This document shows positions 7,526-15,227 of a stretch of 34,609 nt of DNA, in pieces (position 1 is the stretch's first letter; every line of letters begins with the position of its first letter). The notes beneath the pieces are model-generated. The model was not told the origin of the DNA. It saw only the letters and a list, made by a program, of their open reading frames with translations, and made no database searches. The DNA is from Taishania sp036758285 (GTDB taxonomy: Bacteria > Bacteroidota > Bacteroidia > Flavobacteriales_D > Crocinitomicaceae): assembly GCA_036758285.1 (NCBI GenBank), contig DAIOWV010000028.1, positions 1 to 34,609 on the forward strand, read 5' to 3'. Position numbers and translations under genes: made by a program.

Positions 7526-9817
7526 ATGAAACAAAACTTTTACCTGCTACTTTTAGGTCTGACTTTTGCAATCTCTGCAAGAGCTCAAAGTAACAATTGT
7601 AATAATTATCAAATAAAAATAGATAGTCTACTGAATGGTGATCGTCATCGTAATATTGAAATTGCGGAACAACTTTTTGCTACTACGAAAATATGTTTGT
7701 TTGCCACTGGAGAAACATCCAAATTAGAAAAACTAAAACCATTTTCTGTAGTTTCTACAATTGAAAATGGTTATGCCGTAGCTCGTAAATTTAATAAGTA
7801 TGTTATTATTGATAAGAACTTTGATGTATTAACTAAGCTCGATTATTATCGAGTTTTTCCTTTTGAGAATGGCTATGCAAAGGTTATAGATTACAATGAT
7901 TCAATCGGATTGATAGATGTAAAGGGCGAAGTCATTATTCCTTCACTGTATACTAAAATTGAAAAAATTAAAGACGGTTATATTGCGAGTGATCACAAAT
8001 CAATTACAATATTTGATGATAATTTTAAAGTTATTTGGAAATCAAATTCTTATGATAGGTTTGAAGTGCAACTTCCAACTGTTTTCAAGTTGTCGAATAA
8101 ATCTAATTCTGTTCTGATTAACAATAAAGGTCAACAAATTTTTAATCCTGAAAAAGAATATACGCTATTTTCTACAAAAAATCAGGGACTGTTTGTTTAC
8201 CTGTCGAATAAGTATTATTTTCTTAGTTCACTTACTTCAAAGACATTTGAATTTGACAGGATTAATATAAGTAGCCAATTAATGACAGAAGATTTTTCTA
8301 TTGTATACAAAGACTCTAAGCAATTTTTATTTAATACTAAAAACTTTAGTATGACTCCATGGGAACATCAAACCCCTGTCGCTATTTTTGATGACATTGT
8401 TATGGTTCAGAAAGATGGAAAATATGGAGTGATTGATGTTAATAATAATACTATTTTACCTATCGAATATGATTTTTATAATTTGGTAATCTTTAATCAC
8501 AAAGATCTTATTTTCAAAAAGGGGGAACAAAATTTTGTCTTTGATATACATACAAAATCATTAAAAGAGTCTAAATATATTATTTGGGATCTGGTTAATA
8601 GAAAGTCTTCATTGTTTATAGCAAAACATAAAAAGTACGGAATTATTGATGTAAATGATAAAGAGATTTTCCCCTTTATTTATGACACAATAATCCGAGA
8701 TGGTTTTTTCAACGTCCTTGTAAAAAAGTCTTCTAACGCTAAAGATGAGAAAAAACTATATTATTCAAGAGACCTTGATGTTTTGATAGAGAATAGTCAA
8801 GATTTATTTCGTGTTTTTAATCAAAAAGGACAAAAGATAAATGAATTTATAGCCGATAGAATTCAATTAAAAAGAGGGGAAGGGGTATCCATTTCGCAAG
8901 GGGCTAATCAAGGATATTTATCTCTTGATGGGTACACACTCATACCTCCAAAATATGACAAAGTTATTGGAAGCAATTTGACAACATTACAAGAAATAAA
9001 AATCAAAGAAAATCAGGGTGGTTTGTTTTGGAATGGAACTCACCAAATTCTTCCCATTGAATATTCTCAATTTCAGATGTTTGGTGGTGGTTTTTTTGTT
9101 GTGAAAAAGGGAACTTTTTTTGGTGTAAGAGATATTTATGGAGAAACGATTTTGTCTCCAGAATATGAGAAAATACGCCCGTCAGAATACAATTACTTAC
9201 GTTTGATTGTAAAAAAAGATAAATTATTTGGACTTTTTGATTTAGAATCGAGACAATTTATTCTACCATTAGAATATGATAATATTTCTATTTTGGACAA
9301 TAATTCATTATCTGTCATTAAAGGTGGAAAAATGGGATTTTTAGATGCTCAATTAAAAGAAATTCTACCATTGGTTTATGACGAATTGGTTTTTAATCGT
9401 TCAACTATTTCTTTTTCAAAAGACAAGAAAATGGGATTACTCAATATGCAAGGTAAATTATTGACTACCGAAGATTTTAATCAGATATCATTTTTTAGAG
9501 ATGGTTTGGCAGTTGTTTATAAAAATAAAAAAGTAGGATTGATCAATGAAAAAGGAGCAATCGTTGTACCTTTAAAATATGATTATGTCGGTTTTGTTGG
9601 TGAGAGTAGATGTGCTATTAAAGTAAATGATCGTTATGGATTAATTGATTATTCAGGAAAGGTTATTGTACAACCAATTTATGATAATTGCAACTCATTT
9701 GAAGATGGGATAATTAGATTTGAATCAGATTATGAATTTATATTTATTGATCCATCTGGAAAGATTGTAGAAAAAACTCCGAATTCAAGCCCTGTGAACA
9801 CATTCGGAGATGATTGA
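7526..9817 (+). CDS. secreted WG-repeat protein
   Basis: A 763-aa protein with a signal peptide (MKQNFYLLLLGLTFAISARA before Q). The rest is built from WG (KWG) repeats, each following the pattern x-G-hydrophobic-hydrophobic-D/N-x-x-G-x-hydrophobic-hydrophobic-P-x-x-Y-D. At least ten are visible, for example IGLIDVKGEVIIPSLY, YGVIDVNNNTILPIEYD, VGLINEKGAIVVPLKYD and YGLIDYSGKVIVQPIYD; those in the middle third are degenerate. WG repeats probably form beta-propeller-like surfaces, but their ligands are largely unknown. There is no T9SS tail; the C-terminus is short and polar. The gene sits between pyrB and the STAS-rnz pair without a clear promoter of its own. Confidence 0.88.
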   Translation: MKQNFYLLLLGLTFAISARAQSNNCNNYQIKIDSLLNGDRHRNIEIAEQLFATTKICLFATGETSKLEKLKPFSVVSTIENGYAVARKFNKYVIIDKNFDVLTKLDYYRVFPFENGYAKVIDYNDSIGLIDVKGEVIIPSLYTKIEKIKDGYIASDHKSITIFDDNFKVIWKSNSYDRFEVQLPTVFKLSNKSNSVLINNKGQQIFNPEKEYTLFSTKNQGLFVYLSNKYYFLSSLTSKTFEFDRINISSQLMTEDFSIVYKDSKQFLFNTKNFSMTPWEHQTPVAIFDDIVMVQKDGKYGVIDVNNNTILPIEYDFYNLVIFNHKDLIFKKGEQNFVFDIHTKSLKESKYIIWDLVNRKSSLFIAKHKKYGIIDVNDKEIFPFIYDTIIRDGFFNVLVKKSSNAKDEKKLYYSRDLDVLIENSQDLFRVFNQKGQKINEFIADRIQLKRGEGVSISQGANQGYLSLDGYTLIPPKYDKVIGSNLTTLQEIKIKENQGGLFWNGTHQILPIEYSQFQMFGGGFFVVKKGTFFGVRDIYGETILSPEYEKIRPSEYNYLRLIVKKDKLFGLFDLESRQFILPLEYDNISILDNNSLSVIKGGKMGFLDAQLKEILPLVYDELVFNRSTISFSKDKKMGLLNMQGKLLTTEDFNQISFFRDGLAVVYKNKKVGLINEKGAIVVPLKYDYVGFVGESRCAIKVNDRYGLIDYSGKVIVQPIYDNCNSFEDGIIRFESDYEFIFIDPSGKIVEKTPNSSPVNTFGDD

Positions 9818-9833
9818 TTTTTAAATATTGAAT

Positions 9834-9855
9834 AGAACTTCTCCATTTAAGTTCT
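9834..9855. other. 7-bp inverted repeat after the WG-repeat gene
   Basis: AGAACTT (9834-9840) and AAGTTCT (9849-9855) with an 8-nt loop, 16 bp after the stop codon. No T tract follows, so it is at best a weak terminator or mRNA 3'-end hairpin. Confidence 0.35.
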
Positions 9856-9873
9856 TACATTCATAAAAAATAG

Positions 9874-9881
9874 TATTTTTG
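9874..9881 (+). promoter_or_regulatory. possible -7 element for the STAS-rnz pair
   Basis: TATTTTTG matches TAnnTTTG and lies 17 nt before the ATG at 9899. No TTG is found 17-23 nt upstream, so support is partial. Confidence 0.3.
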
Positions 9882-9898
9882 AAGAAATTAGCTTACGG

Positions 9899-10234
9899 AT
9901 GAATTTTGAAACTACACAAAATCGTAATACAGCCATAGTTAAAACTTTGGTAGAAAAGTTGGATGCTTCAAATGCTTCTTCACTCAAATCTGAGTTCGTT
10001 GTATTAAATAAAAATGGCGTAAATACAATTATAATTGATTTCTCAGCCACTAAGTACTGCGATTCTTCCGGATTGAGTGCAATTTTGACAGCAAATCGTC
10101 TATGTAAGGAAGCCAGTGGTAAATTTATTTTGTGTGGATTAAACTCAACAGTTGGTAAATTAATTGAAATTGCTCAATTGGATAAAGTTCTTACAATTAC
10201 CTCTAATTTAGAAGAAGCGAAGAAACTAATCTAA
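9899..10234 (+). CDS. STAS-domain protein (anti-sigma factor antagonist type)
   Basis: A 111-aa single STAS domain. The segment IIIDFSATKYCDSSGLSAIL contains the DSSG loop whose Ser is phosphorylated in SpoIIAA/RsbV-type antagonists. That chemistry lets such proteins switch a partner kinase or anti-sigma factor. No RsbW-like kinase or sigma factor gene is close, so the partner is unknown. Its stop (TAA, 10232-10234) is followed with no gap by the GTG start of rnz, which points to translational coupling. The domain call is firm; the signalling role is inference. Confidence 0.88.
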   Translation: MNFETTQNRNTAIVKTLVEKLDASNASSLKSEFVVLNKNGVNTIIIDFSATKYCDSSGLSAILTANRLCKEASGKFILCGLNSTVGKLIEIAQLDKVLTITSNLEEAKKLI

Positions 10235-11146
10235 GTGAAATTTGAAGTAACCATATTAGGAAGTAGTGCTGCATTACCTACTTTACAAAGAAATTCAACA
10301 GCACAATATGTCATTTGTCGCAATCGAAATATTTTAATTGATTGTGGTGAAGGAACTCAAATGCAAATGCGTAAATACGGCATTCGATTTCAACGTTTAG
10401 ACATAATTCTTATTTCTCATTTACATGGTGACCATTTTTTTGGCCTGGTAGGGTTATTGAGTACAATGCGTTTGTTGGGACGAGATGATAAATTGACAAT
10501 AATTTGTCCTAAAGGACTTCCTGAAATTCTTTTAACTCAATTAGAAATAGGCTATAAATTAGATTTCGACATTACTTTTATAGAACTTGAAGGGAATGAA
10601 AATACAATTGTTTATGAAGATAAGTCGATTGTAATTGAAACTTTTCCGTTAAAACATAAAATACCAACCAATGGTTTCATTGTTCGAGAAAAAGAAGGCG
10701 AACGAAAAATGAAACCTTACGTTTTAGATCATCCATTATTAAAAATAGAATACATTCATCGATTAAAAAGGGGAGAAGATGTTGTCACAGAATCGGGTAA
10801 AATATTAAAATCTAAAGATTTTACGGATGAACCGTCACCTTCTTTTTCATATGCATACTGCTCAGATACAATGTATTCGGAAAAAGTAGCGGAATATATT
10901 AAAAATGTATCGGTCGTTTACCATGAAGCAACATTTATTGAGCAACATAAAGATTTAGCAAAGGCAACTATGCATTCTACAGCAAAACAAGCTGCTGAAG
11001 TAGCCAAAAGGTCGGGAGTTAATAAATTATATTTGGGACACTTAAGTGCTAGATATGCAGATGGAAAACAACACGAAGTTGAAGCTCGTCAAGTATTTGA
11101 AAATACTGATTATGTGGTTGATGGGATGACCTTTTTAATAAACTAA
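10235..11146 (+). CDS. rnz: ribonuclease Z
   Basis: A 303-aa metallo-beta-lactamase endonuclease that trims tRNA precursor 3' ends, zinc-dependent and cytoplasmic. The metal motif ISHLHGDHFFGL lies near residue 60. YCSDTMYSE near 206 and the C-terminal LGHLSARY supply further ligands, with VVYHEATF and HSTAKQAAEVA also typical of the RNase Z/ElaC family. The start is a GTG at 10235 directly after the STAS stop; no ATG precedes the conserved FEVTILGSSAALP. The gene converges on serA, from which a terminator at 11159-11189 separates it. Confidence 0.94.
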   Translation: MKFEVTILGSSAALPTLQRNSTAQYVICRNRNILIDCGEGTQMQMRKYGIRFQRLDIILISHLHGDHFFGLVGLLSTMRLLGRDDKLTIICPKGLPEILLTQLEIGYKLDFDITFIELEGNENTIVYEDKSIVIETFPLKHKIPTNGFIVREKEGERKMKPYVLDHPLLKIEYIHRLKRGEDVVTESGKILKSKDFTDEPSPSFSYAYCSDTMYSEKVAEYIKNVSVVYHEATFIEQHKDLAKATMHSTAKQAAEVAKRSGVNKLYLGHLSARYADGKQHEVEARQVFENTDYVVDGMTFLIN

Positions 11147-11158
11147 CTTAAATTACAT

Positions 11159-11189
11159 AAAAAATGCCCAAGTTTTTACTCAGGCATTT
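11159..11189 (-). terminator. intrinsic terminator of serC-serA
   Basis: On the minus strand AAATGCC pairs with GGCATTT (11183-11189 with 11162-11168) and is followed by a T6 run. In the rnz direction the trailing T run is absent, so it mainly serves serA. Confidence 0.6.
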
Positions 11190-11214
11190 ACATATAAATT
11201 CTCAGATCTAGATC

Positions 11215-12180
11215 TTATTTCACAACGAATTCATTAATAATTAGTTCTGCTAATTCAGAACCAATTCTATCTTGAGCTTCTTCGGTTGCTGCACCAATAT
11301 GAGGTGTACAAGCTATTTTAGGATGTGAAAGTAAGGCTTTGTTCGGTGTTGGTTCATTCTCAAAAACATCAAGCGCACAAGCAGCAACTTTACCATTTAA
11401 TGCTTCAATTAATGCTGCTTCATCAAATACACCTCCACGTGCTGCATTTACTAAACGTACATTTTTTTTCATTTTTGAAAATTCTTTTTCACCAATAACT
11501 GCACTTCCATCAGCCTGTTTAGGAACATGAATAGAGATGTAATCACACTGACCTAAAATTGAATTTAAATCAGTTGTCGTTTGAATTGGAACAATTACTT
11601 CATTGGAATTTCCAATTTTAACTGAAATGTTTGCTGTGTNNNNNNNNNNAAAGTTCAGAAATTCTACCAGCATACATCTCCCAAGTACACCAAGGGCATA
11701 AGATGCTAAACTTTGCCCAATTCTACCAAAGCCAATAATTCCAAGTGTTTTTCCTCTTAATTCAACACCTTTAGCATAGTTTTTCTTTAAGGTGTTAAAA
11801 TCGCCTGTTTCAATATTTTTATATGAATCATGTAAAAAGCGAGAAATTGAAAACAATGCTCCCATTACTAGTTCTGCAACGGATTGAGATGAGGACGCAG
11901 GAGTATTGATAACAGTTAGTCCTTTTTCACGTGCATATGTGACGTCAATATTGTCCATTCCTACACCACCACGACCTATAAGTTTTAAACCCGGACATGC
12001 ATCAATTACTTCCTTTCTTACTGTTGTAGCACTTCTAACTAATACAATTTCATAATTTTCTTGATTGATTACTGAAATCAAATCTTCTTGATTTACTTTG
12101 TCAGTAATAACAACAAAACCAGCTTCTTCTAATAATTGTTTTCCGATGGCTGAAATACCATCATTTGCTAAAATTTTCAT
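11215..12180 (-). CDS. serA: D-3-phosphoglycerate dehydrogenase, short form (N gap inside)
   Basis: Oxidises 3-phosphoglycerate with NAD as the first step of serine synthesis. The Rossmann motif is GIIGFGRIGQSLA. The catalytic Arg (VNAARGGVFDE), Glu (DVFENEPTP) and His (CTPHIGAAT) are all present. About 321 aa with no ACT domain, so it is the short form common in Bacteroidota and has no obvious serine-feedback domain. I start at MKILANDG (12180), 4 nt after the serC stop; longer starts lie inside serC. Ten N at 11640-11649 interrupt the NAD-binding half. The 40 nt next to the gap (11650-11689) do not read as the expected GMxVxAxDPF segment and may be misassembled. Confidence 0.92.
   Translation of the reverse strand: MKILANDGISAIGKQLLEEAGFVVITDKVNQEDLISVINQENYEIVLVRSATTVRKEVIDACPGLKLIGRGGVGMDNIDVTYAREKGLTVINTPASSSQSVAELVMGALFSISRFLHDSYKNIETGDFNTLKKNYAKGVELRGKTLGIIGFGRIGQSLASYALGVLGRCMLVEFLNFXXXXTANISVKIGNSNEVIVPIQTTTDLNSILGQCDYISIHVPKQADGSAVIGEKEFSKMKKNVRLVNAARGGVFDEAALIEALNGKVAACALDVFENEPTPNKALLSHPKIACTPHIGAATEEAQDRIGSELAELIINEFVVK
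11640..11649. other. Assembly gap (10 N) inside serA
   Basis: The frame is nominally kept across the run. The flank at 11650-11689 encodes an atypical peptide, so both the gap size and its edge are doubtful. Confidence 0.85.
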
Positions 12181-12184
12181 TTTT

Positions 12185-13255
12185 TTATGCGTTTTTTGTT
12201 GCAAAATCCTTCATTACATCTACTAATACCTGTACACTTGAAAGTGGAAGTGCATTGTATAAAGAAGCTCTATATCCACCTGTTGATCGATGTCCTTTTA
12301 AACCAACAACTCCAGCATCATTCCAAGCTTTGTTAAACGATTCTTCTAAATTTGAATATTGATCTTTCAATAAGAAGCTAACATTCATTTTTGATCTATC
12401 TTCAACTGAAACATTTGATGAAAACAATGGATTAGCATCAATTTCTGAATACAAAAGACTAGCTTTCGCATTGTTTCTTTCTTCTGCAGCCTTAACTCCT
12501 CCAGTTGCAATTAAATCACGAAGATTTAGCATTGATACATAAACCGAAAATACTGGTGGTGTGTTTAACATGGACTCTTTCTCATGTTGTTTTGCCAAAT
12601 TAAAGTAAGATGGCATAAACGGAGTCTTAAATTTCCCAAGGATTTCCTCTTTTACAATATAGATAGTTGCACCAGCAGGTCCTAAATTTTTTTGAGCTCC
12701 AGCATAGATTAAATCAAAATCAGCAACATTTATTTCTTTAGAAAAAATATCTGACGACATATCGCAAACTAAAGGAACATTTGTTTTTAATTGCTCTTGA
12801 AACTGAGTACCATATATCGTATTATTTGAAGTATAGTGTAAATAGTCTAAATCAGAAGGGATTTCAAAGTTTTTAGGAATATATGAAAAGTTTTTATCCT
12901 CAGATGATGCTAAAACCTGAACGTCAACTCCTACAATTTTAGCTTCTTTGATTGCCCCACTAGCCCAAGTTCCTGTATTTATATAACCTGCTTTTCCTCC
13001 GCGAGTCATGTTTAATGCAGAAATAGTAAAACCTAATGTGGCACCTCCTTGTAAAAAAAGTACAGTGTATCCTTCAGGTACGTTCAAGGCTTTTTTTACC
13101 AATTCACGTGCTTCTTCCATTACGGCTACAAAATCTTTATGACGATGTGATACTTCCAGAATTGAAAGTCCGTTAAAATCTAATACACCTTTTGCTGCTT
13201 GTTCAAATACCGTTTGAGGTAAAATACAAGGTCCTGCTCCAAAATTATGTTTCAT
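12185..13255 (-). CDS. serC: phosphoserine aminotransferase
   Basis: A 356-aa fold-type I PLP enzyme making phosphoserine from 3-phosphohydroxypyruvate and glutamate, the second step of serine synthesis. The N-terminus NFGAGPCILP, the cofactor loop FLQGGATLGF, the Schiff-base Lys in YAGAQKNLGPAGATI and the C-terminal GHRSTGGYRASLYNA are all diagnostic of SerC. It is the first gene of serC-serA with 4 nt between the genes, so consecutive pathway enzymes are co-translated. A terminator separates it from the upstream bTHX gene. No convincing TAnnTTTG promoter was found in the 115 bp in front. Confidence 0.95.
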   Translation of the reverse strand: MKHNFGAGPCILPQTVFEQAAKGVLDFNGLSILEVSHRHKDFVAVMEEARELVKKALNVPEGYTVLFLQGGATLGFTISALNMTRGGKAGYINTGTWASGAIKEAKIVGVDVQVLASSEDKNFSYIPKNFEIPSDLDYLHYTSNNTIYGTQFQEQLKTNVPLVCDMSSDIFSKEINVADFDLIYAGAQKNLGPAGATIYIVKEEILGKFKTPFMPSYFNLAKQHEKESMLNTPPVFSVYVSMLNLRDLIATGGVKAAEERNNAKASLLYSEIDANPLFSSNVSVEDRSKMNVSFLLKDQYSNLEESFNKAWNDAGVVGLKGHRSTGGYRASLYNALPLSSVQVLVDVMKDFATKNA

Positions 13256-13355
13256 CTTAATTTTTTTTAAATGTCACTTTGTTTCTGCAAAGTTGTATGT
13301 TTTTTCTTATAGAATGAAAGAATTTACAGAAAAAAGAAAATTATTTATTATAAAT

Positions 13356-13382
13356 AAAAAAAGACACTTTTTAAGCGTCCTT
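13356..13382 (-). terminator. intrinsic terminator of the bTHX gene
   Basis: On the minus strand AAGGACGC pairs with GTGTCTTT (two G-U pairs), followed by T7. The 5' arm includes the last codons and part of the stop of the bTHX gene. Confidence 0.6.
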
Positions 13383-13595
13383 TTTAGTTGTTTTCTTTGC
13401 AGTACTTACCTTTTTTTCAGTTGTTTTTTTAGCCGCAACTGTTTTTTTCGGTTTTTCTACTTTTTCAACAACCTTAACTTTTTCTACTTTTGGAGCTGTT
13501 ATTGGAGATGAAGTTGTTTTTTTTCTTTGTCTAGTTATTCCGTAACTTCCTTGAGCTCGTTTCCCTTTACCTGTTTTTTTATCACCTTTTCCCAT
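13371..13595 (-). CDS. 30S ribosomal protein bTHX with long basic C-terminal tail
   Basis: A 74-aa protein. Its first 26 residues (MGKGDKKTGKGKRAQGSYGI then TRQRKK) match the short bTHX/Thx peptides that bind the head of the 30S subunit. Family members usually end soon after this motif. Here residues 27-74 form a tail of Lys, Val, Ala, Thr and Pro (for example KKTVAAKKTTEKK), like histone H1-type bacterial tails, probably disordered and nucleic-acid binding. The start is the ATG at 13595; a TTG two codons upstream is less likely. A TATATTTG element (minus strand, 13635-13628) precedes it. Motif assignment is good; the tail's role is unknown. Confidence 0.8.
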   Translation of the reverse strand: MGKGDKKTGKGKRAQGSYGITRQRKKTTSSPITAPKVEKVKVVEKVEKPKKTVAAKKTTEKKVSTAKKTTKKDA

Positions 13596-13627
13596 AATCA
13601 ATTAGAGTTTAAGTTTACCAATACAGA

Positions 13628-13635
13628 CAAATATA
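13628..13635 (-). promoter_or_regulatory. possible -7 element for the bTHX gene
   Basis: TATATTTG on the minus strand, about 32 nt before the ATG. The nearest upstream TTG is only 11 nt away, too close for a normal -33 box. Confidence 0.3.
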
Positions 13636-13684
13636 CCAAACTTTTTCAATTGATTATAAATAATATAAGGAATACAATAACGGT

Positions 13685-14371
13685 TTAGTAAAAATTAACT
13701 TTTAAACGTTTTATTACTTCAGGAACGACTTTGTTCCCATGAGGAATGATTCTAGTGCACCAATTAATTTTTAGTTGTGTGAGTTCATCATCACTCAATT
13801 TCCAGTTAACGTCCGATTTTTCTAATCTTGTCCTTAAAGCATACATGGAAATTGCAGCAGAAACTGAAATGTTAAAACTTTCTGTAAAACCATACATTGG
13901 AATTTTTACAAAATCATCAGCCATATCAATTACTTCTTGTGAAATTCCATCTCCTTCTGTTCCGAAAACCAGTGCAATTGGTTCGTCAATAGGTAATGAA
14001 TCAATTGTACAGTCATTCTCATGTGGAGTGGTTGCAACTATTCTATAACCTTTGGATTTTAACTGGTTTAAACATGTGATCGTTGGTGTTTCATCATTAT
14101 AATTGTACATGTCAACCCAACGACCAGCTCCTCTCGCAATATCTCTTTGAACTTGATATTTCCAGTCTTTTTCAATCACATGTAAACTTTGTACTCCAAA
14201 ACTTTCACAGGTTCTTAAAACAGCAGAAGCATTGTGTTCCTGATATATATTTTCTAAAACTACAGTTAAATGATTCGTTTTTAATGGAGCAAGTCGCTCA
14301 AACATCTCCACCTTATTAGGTGTAATCATTCCATATAATTCTTCTAGAAGTGTTTCCTCAAATGTTTTCAT
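13685..14371 (-). CDS. SpoU/TrmH-family RNA 2'-O-methyltransferase
   Basis: A 228-aa SPOUT methyltransferase. The three family motifs are present: motif 1 HNASAVLRTCESFG (with the catalytic Arg), motif 2 IALVFGTEGDGIS and motif 3 IPMYGFTESFNISVSAAI. The protein has a short N-terminal helix region and a C-terminal tail of about 40 residues, as in TrmH, which methylates G18 of tRNA in the D-loop. A TrmH role is likely, but an rRNA target cannot be excluded. I use the ATG at 14371; a TTG three codons upstream overlaps a TATCTTTG promoter-like element (14385-14378), which would make the transcript leaderless. Confidence 0.88.
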   Translation of the reverse strand: MKTFEETLLEELYGMITPNKVEMFERLAPLKTNHLTVVLENIYQEHNASAVLRTCESFGVQSLHVIEKDWKYQVQRDIARGAGRWVDMYNYNDETPTITCLNQLKSKGYRIVATTPHENDCTIDSLPIDEPIALVFGTEGDGISQEVIDMADDFVKIPMYGFTESFNISVSAAISMYALRTRLEKSDVNWKLSDDELTQLKINWCTRIIPHGNKVVPEVIKRLKVNFY

Positions 14372-14377
14372 TGCTGC

Positions 14378-14385
14378 CAAAGATA
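14378..14385 (-). promoter_or_regulatory. possible -7 element for the trmH-like gene
   Basis: TATCTTTG on the minus strand ends 6 nt before the ATG at 14371. No clear -33 TTG at the usual distance. Confidence 0.33.
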
Positions 14386-14585
14386 GAAAGATTATCTATA
14401 ACGAAAGTTGAGGGATATTTGTAAGGTCATGAAATCCCAATTTGAACTCTTTCTATTTTTAGGTAATTGATTGTTGTTATCAGTAGATAAAAAACTATTT
14501 TTTGTAATTTCGTGTTGGTTAATAAAAACAGAATTTCATAAAGTGTTGTTACTCATTTTAATTCTGATTTAATAAAGAAAAATAA

Positions 14586-15227
14586 ATGACAGCGTTCAAA
14601 AACAAAGTGTTCTTTGTTAGTGGTATTGGTACTGATGTCGGAAAAACTGTTGTTTCGGCAATACTTTCTGAAGCTTTAGAAGCAAATTATTGGAAGCCAA
14701 TTCAATCTGGAGATTTGGATAATTCTGACTCTATTAAAGTGAAAAAATGGACAGAAAATGTCACAGTACTTGATGAGAAATATCGATTAACAAATCCGTT
14801 GTCACCTCATACAAGTGCAAGAATTGATGGTGTTTCAATTTCCAAAAATGTCAATATTCCCTGTGTTGACTCAACGTTAATTGTAGAAGGAGCAGGTGGT
14901 TTACTTGTTCCATTAAATGATGAAGGATTAACACTTGGAGATTGGATCTCTGAGTTTAAGAAGCCTGTAATTGTTGTTGTTCGACATTATTTAGGGAGTA
15001 TTAATCACACACTTTTGACATTAAATTATTTGAAAGTGAATGGTATTGAGATTGCTGGTTTGGTTGTTACAGGAGAAAAACATGAGGAGTCAGAAAAGAT
15101 CATAGAAAAAATAACTGGTCTTGAAGTCAATTTGTATATTCCTCAATCAAAAGAAATAAACAAAGATTTTGTGACAAAACAAGCACAGATCAATAAAGAA
15201 AAAATTACAAAATGGCTTCTTGGTTAG
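14586..15227 (+). CDS. bioD: dethiobiotin synthetase
   Basis: A 213-aa ATP-dependent carboxylase that closes the ureido ring of dethiobiotin. The P-loop GIGTDVGKTVVSA is at about residues 13-25, the substrate strand YWKPIQSGD follows, and VEGAGGLLVPLN carries the Mg/ATP site. Its 3' end overlaps the bioA start by 16 nt, so the two consecutive biotin genes are coupled. The 214-bp region upstream holds no strong TAnnTTTG promoter; a BirA operator was not recognised. Confidence 0.94.
   Translation: MTAFKNKVFFVSGIGTDVGKTVVSAILSEALEANYWKPIQSGDLDNSDSIKVKKWTENVTVLDEKYRLTNPLSPHTSARIDGVSISKNVNIPCVDSTLIVEGAGGLLVPLNDEGLTLGDWISEFKKPVIVVVRHYLGSINHTLLTLNYLKVNGIEIAGLVVTGEKHEESEKIIEKITGLEVNLYIPQSKEINKDFVTKQAQINKEKITKWLLG

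Noticed and set aside
13293..13511. 72-codon Phe/Cys-rich frame opposite the bTHX gene
   Set aside because: Its composition is the antisense of Lys codons in the bTHX tail; no independent support.
14398..14585. Possible small gene or RNA before bioD
   Set aside because: Only very short frames, no stable hairpin and no clear promoter or BirA operator.
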